A stretch of DNA of 38,581 nucleotides from Micavibrio_C sp964577255 (GTDB lineage Bacteria > Pseudomonadota > Alphaproteobacteria > Micavibrionales > Micavibrionaceae). The DNA is taken from positions 1-38,581 of the forward strand of contig CAZNYM010000016.1 in assembly GCA_964577255.1 (NCBI GenBank), read 5' to 3'. The position numbers and the translations under genes were made by a program. Shown here one piece after another: positions 32,505 to 38,581 of the stretch. Within the stretch, counting starts at the first letter, position 1, and each line of letters starts with the position of its first letter. The notes below the pieces were generated by a model. That model searched no databases, was not told where the DNA came from, and saw nothing but the letters and a program-made list of their open reading frames with translations.

Positions 32505-33542
32505 TCACCCCCGCGCCGGGCGGGCGGCGGGGCGTGGCGCGAGCGCACTCAGCATCTTATCTTTAAGCACCTTGTCGGCGTAGGAACCCTCGATCGACAC
32601 GCGCGTGGTTTCCAAAAGCTCCGCGTCGCTGAAACCGAAATGGTCGCGCGCGATTTGGTATTCCATGCCGAGAGAATTGCCGAACAGCCCCGGATCGTCG
32701 GAATTCAGGCACACGCGCACACCGGCATCCTTCAGGCGGCGCAGCGGATGTTCCTTGTAGGTGGGATAAATCCCGGCCAGGATGTTGCTAGTCGGGCAGA
32801 CTTCGAGAATAATGCCGCGCTTCACAATCTCCCGCAGCAGCGTTTCATCCTCGATCACGCGCACGCCGTGGCCCAGGCGCGTGGGATTAAGCTTCAGCGC
32901 ATCACGGCCATTCGCCGGTCCGGCACCCTCGAGCGCGTGCAGGCGCACGCCCAGCGGACGCGGAAATTCCTTCAGCACCTTCTGATAAACCGGCATGAAC
33001 TGCGGAATGTCGCCCTCGCGCTCGCCGCCCGCGATATCGAGGCCGACGATCAGCTCGTGCGGATAGGATAGCATCAGGCCCGCGTCGTGTTCCGCCACCG
33101 CCACGCTGTTGTGCCGCTCGAATGTCAGGTTGATCCGGGCGTCGATCCCCCGCTCCTTGCGGGCTTTGGCGATGCCCTCAGCCATACCGTCGATGATGTC
33201 CTTCCAGGAAATGCCCGAAAGCTTGGGTTGCCCCGGCCAGGCGATGAATTCGATATAGATCGCGCCCTCGTCGGCGCAGCGGGTCAGGTAATCGTGCGTG
33301 ACCTCGGCATAGTCCTCCTTGGTCTTCATGCACAGCGACATGGCCTGATAGACGCGGGTGACGAGGTCGAGAAAATTCTCCCATCGGTAAGCCGTTCCGT
33401 CCGGCGTAAAAATCCCAGGATCAAGATCAACCTTGTTGCGCGCCGCCAGGCGGCGAGTCATGGCGGGGGTGATGGTGCCTTCGATATGTACGTGGAGCTC
33501 CGCTTTCGGCAAAGCGCGGAGGTCGTCGTCGAGTGAGATCAT
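32505..33542 (-). CDS. add: Adenosine deaminase family protein
   Basis: Zn-dependent amidohydrolase that hydrolyses the amino group of adenosine or a related purine. 345 residues. Metal ligands and catalytic residues are visible: HVH in KAELHVHIEG (about 17-25), the ligand His and catalytic Glu in LHALE, RLGHGVRVIED, and the Asp pair in NSDDP. In most family members the Glu loop reads HAGE; here Gly is replaced by Leu (HALE). NSDDP instead of NTDDP is more like adenine deaminases, so the substrate could be adenine or another aminopurine. The C-terminus is Pro/Ala/Arg-rich. It converges on the 737-aa gene, with 15 bp between stops. Confidence 0.88.
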   Translation of the reverse strand: MISLDDDLRALPKAELHVHIEGTITPAMTRRLAARNKVDLDPGIFTPDGTAYRWENFLDLVTRVYQAMSLCMKTKEDYAEVTHDYLTRCADEGAIYIEFIAWPGQPKLSGISWKDIIDGMAEGIAKARKERGIDARINLTFERHNSVAVAEHDAGLMLSYPHELIVGLDIAGGEREGDIPQFMPVYQKVLKEFPRPLGVRLHALEGAGPANGRDALKLNPTRLGHGVRVIEDETLLREIVKRGIILEVCPTSNILAGIYPTYKEHPLRRLKDAGVRVCLNSDDPGLFGNSLGMEYQIARDHFGFSDAELLETTRVSIEGSYADKVLKDKMLSALAPRPAARPARG

Positions 33543-33548
33543 GGAAAT

Positions 33549-34079
33549 CTAACCTGGTGTGTGGGAAGGAAATAGCTGGCGGGGAGATTGCGCCGCGCTG
33601 TCCTTGTCGTCCTGGCCATAGCGCTTCACCTTCTGCCCGTTGCCGAGGTAAAGATACTCACGGTCGGTGGTGAAGTCCAGACGCGGGATATCCTCGTTGT
33701 ACTGGAACACATAGCATTCGCCAGTGTGAAGAACGATCAGACCTGAATCCTTGGCCCGCATGGCGATGTCGCCCTGGCGCCCGTCGAGAGCGGGCCTGAC
33801 AGGAAATTCCTGGCCGCGCAGCTTGTACACCTGGGTACCGTCGGCCTCGGTACGGGGATAACAGGCGGCGGCGTTCAGTCGGGCCTGAGCCGCGTCGCCA
33901 CGCACGGCGAAATGCAGATCCTTGGTTTTTTCGAGGGCACCTTTACCGAAATAGCTGTTTTCCCGGTGCAGGGCAACGTCCAGAGCCAGGGCGCCCGCCA
34001 TGGCAAAAGTGGTGCCGAGCGCGACGTAGCGCTCCCAGTTGCTGATTAAGTCCATACGCTTGAGACTGAAACCTGCCAT
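33549..34079 (-). CDS. Hypothetical single-pass membrane protein, 176 aa
   Basis: Not recognised. An N-terminal segment YVALGTTFAMAGALALDVAL (about 18-37) is probably one membrane anchor preceded by a positively charged end, with the rest outside the cytoplasm. The remainder is hydrophilic and probably beta-rich (YKLRGQEFPVRPAL, LIVLHTGECYVFQYNED, YLYLGNGQKVKRY). Neither start candidate (ATG 34079 or ATG 34055) has a clear ribosome site; the longer is used. It ends 6 bp upstream of the add start, so it may be transcribed together with add, ahead of it. A disordered tail ends SPRQLFPSHTPG. Confidence 0.65.
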   Translation of the reverse strand: MAGFSLKRMDLISNWERYVALGTTFAMAGALALDVALHRENSYFGKGALEKTKDLHFAVRGDAAQARLNAAACYPRTEADGTQVYKLRGQEFPVRPALDGRQGDIAMRAKDSGLIVLHTGECYVFQYNEDIPRLDFTTDREYLYLGNGQKVKRYGQDDKDSAAQSPRQLFPSHTPG

Positions 34080-34166
34080 GATTTAGTCACAAACTTTATA
34101 GGCTCGCCCCACCTTCGTCAAGTTTTCATAAGCTAATTTAATGTATTATATTATGCAAATTAATAA

Positions 34167-34195
34167 TTGACTTTCCCCCGCCCCTCCTTTACACT
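34167..34195 (+). promoter_or_regulatory. Candidate sigma-70 promoter for the glycine-rich lipoprotein gene
   Basis: TTGACT (34167-34172), 17-base spacer, TACACT (34190-34195). It is 36 bp upstream of the ATG at 34232, so the leader would be about 30 bases. The 152-bp region is AT-rich and holds nothing else. Confidence 0.6.
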
Positions 34196-34231
34196 TCTTT
34201 AACCTTAAAAACCCGACCCCCGAGGTGTGTG

Positions 34232-34972
34232 ATGGCGCAAACCCTTTCCAGTAAATTCATTGCCCTGGCCCTGGCGACGACGACCCTGGCCGCGACCGGC
34301 TGCGCGAGCATGAGCGCCTCTCCCATAAGCACTCCGGAATTCGACGCCAAGGACATCCAGGCCGGCACCGACAGGGCGCGCAAATACCTCAAGGCAAAGA
34401 GTGAGTATGTCGCCCTTGTTACAGAGTATGCCAAAAATACCAAAGTGAACCCCATCAACTATCCCGCCTGCGACATGGCCGCCAAGGGCGGCGACGGAAC
34501 CACCCTGATTTATGGCGCCGGCGGCGGCGCTGTAGGCAATGTGCTCGCCCATGCCGTCGAGGGCCCGGCCGGGCTGCTGACCGCCGCGGGCGCGATCGTT
34601 GCCGGTCTCGCCGGCAAAAACAAAGAACAGCAGAACATGATCAAGTACGATTTCGACTGCGACGCGCTGCAGGCCGTAAATATTGCTCTGGGCGGCATGA
34701 CCTACGGCCAGCCTGCAAGCATCCACCCGGGTGGCATGCACAGAGGTCCGGCCGGCGGCTATCAGGGCGAACGCCGTTACTACCCTTATGGCGCTTATGG
34801 AAGGATTCCCGTGAATCCCGCCCTCAGCGGACCCGGCAATTTCTATCAGTACGGCTCCAATGATCCGGGACTTACAGGCGGCTTCTACATACCCGGTGGC
34901 GAAACTACCTACAGCGCCCCCCCGCCCCCGGCCCCGACCTGCTGGACCGACCGCCGCCTCTGCAACAAATAA
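34232..34972 (+). CDS. Glycine/tyrosine-rich lipoprotein
   Basis: 246 residues. ATG 34232 is preferred over GTG 34229 because GAGG lies six bases upstream. The signal (SSKFIALALATTTLAATGCASM) ends in a lipobox-like ATGC, so lipidation is likely though the -3 residue is a weak Ala. The middle has a glycine-zipper-like stretch (YGAGGGAVGNVLAHAVEGPAGLLTAAGAIVAGLAG) that could insert into a membrane, flanked by Cys (PACDMA, DFDCDALQ). The last 100 residues are rich in Gly, Tyr and Pro (GGYQGERRYYPYGAYGR), probably disordered. No named family recognised. The next gene follows by 20 bp and probably shares the transcript. Confidence 0.7.
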   Translation: MAQTLSSKFIALALATTTLAATGCASMSASPISTPEFDAKDIQAGTDRARKYLKAKSEYVALVTEYAKNTKVNPINYPACDMAAKGGDGTTLIYGAGGGAVGNVLAHAVEGPAGLLTAAGAIVAGLAGKNKEQQNMIKYDFDCDALQAVNIALGGMTYGQPASIHPGGMHRGPAGGYQGERRYYPYGAYGRIPVNPALSGPGNFYQYGSNDPGLTGGFYIPGGETTYSAPPPPAPTCWTDRRLCNK

Positions 34973-34992
34973 GACAAGGGTCGCATGCGCTC

Positions 34993-36186
34993 ATGGATGT
35001 ATCCGCTGCCAAAGCCTTCCTGTCCACAAAGCCCGCCCGCCTTGCGGGCGGTGCCTTTTTGCTGGTTCTGCTTCTGGCGCTGACGCCGGGTTTCGCCGCC
35101 GGGCGGCTTGAATCCTTCCTGGCGGGCTACGGCTTCAACAGCGTATCGCTGAAAGACATCGCCATGGGCCCCACCAGTCTGGTGGCGCGCGACATCCTGC
35201 TCGATCCCGACGGCTTCAGCACCGTGGACCTGCTGCGTGCCGAAGGCAATCCGCTCGGCCTCGTCACGGGCCGCCCCGACCGGCTGTTGCTAGACGGCGT
35301 CCAGCTGACGGGCGAATGGTACGGCGGCCTGCTGCTCGATCTTGCCGGCTGGAGCGGCACAGGCGTTACCATGCCTCTATCCCTGCCCGCCATCCCGCAC
35401 ATCATCCTCACCCAGGGCAAGGCCGATCTCGAAACCCCGGCGGGCCTGGTGCGCATCGAAGCCCAGGGCGATCTTGAACGCAGCGCCGACCAGGATGGCG
35501 TTTCCACTTTCGAAGGCTCCGTCTGGGGCACTCAGCATCAATTGAAAATCGACAGCTTCTGGCGCGGTTTCGTCACTGCCACGGGCGGCTTCGAAGCCGA
35601 AGGCGACATCCGCGAGGCCCGGCTCAATCTCGACGCTCTTTCCGCTTCGCGCATGTCGGGCTGGCTGTCGCTCGCGCGCGCCGAAACCGCCGCGCCCCTG
35701 ACCCTGGGCGGCCAGATCATCATGGGCCGGCTGGCGGCGGGCGACCTGGTGCTGAGCGACACCACTCTTACGCTCGACGGCCCGCTTGAATCTCTGCATA
35801 TGATCGTGGGCGGAAAGATTTCCTCGTTCGAGGACGCCACGCTGGCGGCTGATCTGCGCAACAGCCCGCAGGGGCTTATCATCAGTGCCAGCCTTGAAAC
35901 CGCCCGCTTCGACGATCTCAGCGCCCTTCTGACCAAAATCCGCGAGCAGACAGAAAACGCACCCGGCGGCCTGCGCGACGCCTTCATGCCGCTTCTGATC
36001 ACCGAGGGCAACATGACCCGGGTGAAACGCGACCTGCCGAAGGAAAACTATCACCGCTTCGTGCTGCAGATCGAAGGACCTCTGAGCGACCTCAACGGCA
36101 AGATCGTCGCCATGTGGGTGAAGGATGGCGTGGCGCAGAACAATATCGTCAGCCTCAATCCGGCCGTCGCCGCCGGGAACCCTTAA
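34993..36186 (+). CDS. AsmA/YdbH-like periplasmic protein
   Basis: 397 residues from ATG 34993 with AAGGG 12 bases upstream. One membrane anchor near the N-terminus (GGAFLLVLLLALTPGFAAG) is followed by an all-beta domain with the fill-and-fold pattern of AsmA/YdbH bridge proteins: LESFLAGYGFNSVSLKDIAMG, LVARDILLDPDGFSTVDLLRAE, TLTLDGPLESLHMIVGGKIS, and a C-terminal VLQIEGPLSDLNGKIVAM. YdbH relatives carry lipid between membranes in enteric bacteria; that function is inferred here from fold only. Shorter than E. coli YdbH (about 880), so it may be a separate branch. It converges on lptD with 15 bp between stops. Confidence 0.55.
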   Translation: MDVSAAKAFLSTKPARLAGGAFLLVLLLALTPGFAAGRLESFLAGYGFNSVSLKDIAMGPTSLVARDILLDPDGFSTVDLLRAEGNPLGLVTGRPDRLLLDGVQLTGEWYGGLLLDLAGWSGTGVTMPLSLPAIPHIILTQGKADLETPAGLVRIEAQGDLERSADQDGVSTFEGSVWGTQHQLKIDSFWRGFVTATGGFEAEGDIREARLNLDALSASRMSGWLSLARAETAAPLTLGGQIIMGRLAAGDLVLSDTTLTLDGPLESLHMIVGGKISSFEDATLAADLRNSPQGLIISASLETARFDDLSALLTKIREQTENAPGGLRDAFMPLLITEGNMTRVKRDLPKENYHRFVLQIEGPLSDLNGKIVAMWVKDGVAQNNIVSLNPAVAAGNP

Positions 36187-36201
36187 ATCCGAGCTTTCAC
36201 C

Positions 36202-38529
36202 CTAATCGTTCCCGCTGCCCCAGTCGCGCCAGAACTGCGAGCCTGCGCTTTGCACCGCACCGATGTTTTTCAGGCCGAGACGGAATTTGATATCGGTGCC
36301 GCTGTCGCCCGATGAATCGCGGGTGTAATTGCGCTCGGCAAGCAGCGAAAACAGCAGGCAACACCCGGTGTAATCCAGTCCCGCCGCCGCCCGGCGCAGG
36401 CCTTCATCCTCGCCCAGATTGTAAAGCGCGCCCGTGTTCAGGCGCCATTTACGGGTCAGATCGACCGAGGCGATGCCTTCCACCTGCTCTCGCACTTGGT
36501 CGATATCGGTACCCTCGAGATTGGTGGCGTAAAGATAACGGCTGTTCAAGCGCACCGGCCCCTGGATCATCGTGCCATCGAACTCGTGGCGCTGCGCTCT
36601 GAAATCGTCCGCCCCCAACTGAAAGCGATAGGCGGCGCGATAGCGGTCATCGTAGCGGCCAGTAATCTGCCCCACATAATCCGACTGTTTTCCGGTCAGA
36701 CCCGATCCCTCCGGGAACGGGTTGTCGCCGTCATGCAGGCGGTGGCTCTGCCCGGCGAACACCTCGATCTGGTTGCCGGCATGGCTGTATAGGCCGCTGC
36801 GCACGCCGTAAGTCACGCGCGAACGGTCCTCGATCCGGTCCTTGCCGGGGAAGCGGATGGGGTTGAACAGGTTGAGGGCGTCGATCTGCGCGTCCTGGCT
36901 GTCCTCGTTCGGGATAGCGCTGTCTTCCGCGTTCACGTTCGGCGCCACGGTGACGGCCACCGCAGGCTCGATCACCGCCTGCGCGCTCTTGAGCGGCTTA
37001 GCGAGCGGCCACGACGTCAGAACATGCGCCTGCGGGAAGAAACGGCTCTCGGTGCCGCCGTCACTTTGGCCTGCCTCCGCCACGTCGCGGTCGGATACTT
37101 TGTAAAAATCCCCGCGTGCGTTCAGATCGACCGTCGTCACCGTCCCCGCAGGGCTTACCAGCCGGCGCTGGAAATTGCCGCTCAGGGTTGCGCGATTCAT
37201 GTCTTGGCCGCCGCCGGAACGTGTCAAGCCGAGTATATCGCCTTCAACCGCCCAGCGCCCACCCAGAAGCGCGTTGGGCGCACCGACCAGTCTCATGGCG
37301 GCCTCAGGCATCACGCTCGGCTGGTCGCGTTTTTCCTCGGCCACGCGCACGTCCTGGAACGCCATGGCCCGCACCACGGCGTAATCGCGGCCGTCGAAGC
37401 GTTCGGCGTAGATATCGTTCTCAAGCACGTCCTTGCTGCTGAAATCGTACTGGCGCAGATACTGGTCGTCGGACGTCACTTCGATGTCGGCGCCGGCGCG
37501 CCATTTATCATTGATGTCGTAACGGGCCTCGCCGTAAAAATGCCCGCGCGTTTCGTCGTCCTGAACCACTTCCTCGCCGCCCACACTGTCGGTGCGGTTG
37601 GAATGTGTAAAACTGCCGCCGACCTTCATCGTGCCGTGGCCGAAGCGCTGGCGGTATTCGGCCAGGCCCACCGGGCTCTTCTTGGTCATGGCCATGACGC
37701 CCAGCGTGGCGTCGCGGTCGGGGCCTATGGCCCAGTAATATTCGTTGGTAACCTGCGTGCCCAGCTGGCTGCTGAAGCCCATGCCGGGGGTCAGAAGGCC
37801 GCTCTTCTGCTTCACCTTGCCGTCACTGTGGGTCAGATAGGGCGTGTAGAAAACCGGCACGCCGCGCACTTCGAAGCGCGCGTTCTTGTATTTGATCCTG
37901 TTCTTGTCCTTGTTGTACGTCACTTCGCCCGCGCGGATGCGCCAGGCCGGCACCGCTCCCGGTTCGGTCTCGCAGTCGCACGGGGTGTAAGCCGCGTCCT
38001 TCAGTACGATGGTGTTCTCGTCCACGCTTTTGGCCTCGCGGGCACTGAAATGTCCGCCCTGCGCGAGATAGGCGTTGATGTCCTCCGCTTCGCCCTGGCG
38101 CATCTCGCTGTTGAGCTGCACGCGGCTGGCCTCGTACACGTCGTTGGTGCGGTCGGTCAGTACCACCTTGCCCTGCGCCGCCACGGTGTCGGTCTTCAGG
38201 TCGTAATTCATCTGATCGGCGCGCAGCAGGCGTCCCGACTGCGCCAGGCGCACATCGCCCGCAGCACTGACCGTCGACGATGCTTCGTCGTGCTGGAGGT
38301 TATCGGCGGCGAAATCGACCGGCACCGGATCGCCCGGCGCCGGCAGCGGCGGCGCGCCGGTCAGGCGCAGGGGCCTTTTGGCAGGTACGGCGGAAGCGGC
38401 GGGCGGCGCGGGCTCGAATTTCTGGGCAGCGGTCGGTTCGGCGCGATAACCCGTCAGCATCTGCGCCTGCGCGGGCGTCCAGACACCGCACAGCAAAAGC
38501 CCGCCCATGACGCCCGAGAGTATTTTCAA
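36202..38529 (-). CDS. lptD: LPS-assembly protein LptD
   Basis: Outer-membrane beta barrel that inserts lipopolysaccharide into the outer leaflet, with LptE as plug. 775 residues. Start TTG 38529 is used: an in-frame stop lies seven codons upstream and GGGGA is well placed; ATG 38508 would shorten the signal peptide (ending PAQAQ). The OstA/LptA-like periplasmic domain spans about 70-190 (VDFAADNLQHDEASSTVSAAGDV) and the rest is the barrel (FEVRGVPVFYTPYLTHSDG; KSGLLTPGMGFSSQLGTQV). A CDC pair after YTP (about 180) and a CC pair near the C-terminus (YTGCCLLF) fit the nested disulfides known in E. coli LptD. It ends FWRDWGSGND. The upstream neighbour is outside the window. Confidence 0.95.
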   Translation of the reverse strand: MKILSGVMGGLLLCGVWTPAQAQMLTGYRAEPTAAQKFEPAPPAASAVPAKRPLRLTGAPPLPAPGDPVPVDFAADNLQHDEASSTVSAAGDVRLAQSGRLLRADQMNYDLKTDTVAAQGKVVLTDRTNDVYEASRVQLNSEMRQGEAEDINAYLAQGGHFSAREAKSVDENTIVLKDAAYTPCDCETEPGAVPAWRIRAGEVTYNKDKNRIKYKNARFEVRGVPVFYTPYLTHSDGKVKQKSGLLTPGMGFSSQLGTQVTNEYYWAIGPDRDATLGVMAMTKKSPVGLAEYRQRFGHGTMKVGGSFTHSNRTDSVGGEEVVQDDETRGHFYGEARYDINDKWRAGADIEVTSDDQYLRQYDFSSKDVLENDIYAERFDGRDYAVVRAMAFQDVRVAEEKRDQPSVMPEAAMRLVGAPNALLGGRWAVEGDILGLTRSGGGQDMNRATLSGNFQRRLVSPAGTVTTVDLNARGDFYKVSDRDVAEAGQSDGGTESRFFPQAHVLTSWPLAKPLKSAQAVIEPAVAVTVAPNVNAEDSAIPNEDSQDAQIDALNLFNPIRFPGKDRIEDRSRVTYGVRSGLYSHAGNQIEVFAGQSHRLHDGDNPFPEGSGLTGKQSDYVGQITGRYDDRYRAAYRFQLGADDFRAQRHEFDGTMIQGPVRLNSRYLYATNLEGTDIDQVREQVEGIASVDLTRKWRLNTGALYNLGEDEGLRRAAAGLDYTGCCLLFSLLAERNYTRDSSGDSGTDIKFRLGLKNIGAVQSAGSQFWRDWGSGND

Positions 38530-38581
38530 GGAATCCCCAATGTTTCCCTAAGACAGCTTCATTGTAAGCCGGGATGCCGCG

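Overview
The window is about 38.6 kb of GC-rich DNA from an alphaproteobacterium. The evidence is the gene set: a PhaR-type polyhydroxyalkanoate (PHA) regulator with phasin and acetoacetyl-CoA reductase, fumC followed by a short ribbon-helix-helix protein, an EnvZ/OmpR-like pair, AsmA-family proteins, LptD, and a prfB with a programmed frameshift. Several envelope proteins and one unusual gene pair are lineage-specific. A Rhodospirillales/Micavibrio-like origin is possible, but I cannot prove it from the sequence. A run of 10 N at 22528-22537 marks this as a scaffolded draft assembly, perhaps a metagenome bin. No phage, insertion sequence or CRISPR array was seen.

Layout. 1-4166 (+): 3' part of purK, a diverged ankyrin-like protein, fumC with an ATGA-coupled RHH protein, and a small unknown. 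4171-10144 (-): a probable four-gene operon, read right to left, of a short PHA-synthase-like hydrolase, acetoacetyl-CoA reductase, a single-domain cyclic-nucleotide-binding protein and a 1176-aa AsmA protein. phaR is divergent at 10247. 10866-12641 (-): a PAS-like/GGDEF/EAL protein with a degenerate GGDEF signature. 12642-13021: an AT-rich intergenic region with a perfect 22-bp palindrome. 13022-19010 (+): a cysteine-free DJ-1/PfpI-like protein, prfB, and two exported proteins that share a homologous N-terminal domain. One of these is capped by a TcpQ-like domain, the other by a long repeat-built coiled coil. 19011-20432: an AT-richer patch with a frameshifted membrane protein gene and a small unknown, beside tRNA-Gly(CCC).

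20793-23946: an OmpA-domain lipoprotein, a bidirectional terminator, another lipoprotein, an ABC-2 permease interrupted by the N gap, and recX. 23927-29166: a large PAS/PAS histidine kinase, a phasin, and an EnvZ/OmpR-like pair. 29254-36186: ilvE, a 737-aa protein with peptidoglycan-binding-like repeats, an adenosine-deaminase-family enzyme, a small membrane-anchored protein, a glycine-rich lipoprotein and an AsmA/YdbH-like protein. 36202-38529 (-): lptD.

How it fits together. Two themes recur. One is carbon storage as PHA (phaC-like, phbB, phaR, phasin). The other is outer-membrane and periplasm building (two AsmA-like proteins, LptD, three lipoproteins, OmpA domain, TcpQ/coiled-coil pair). 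Second-messenger and phosphorelay signalling is well represented. The best candidate for an undescribed system is the tandem pair at 14728-19010. The frameshifted membrane gene, the 737-aa repeat protein and the catalytically dead PfpI homologue also deserve attention.
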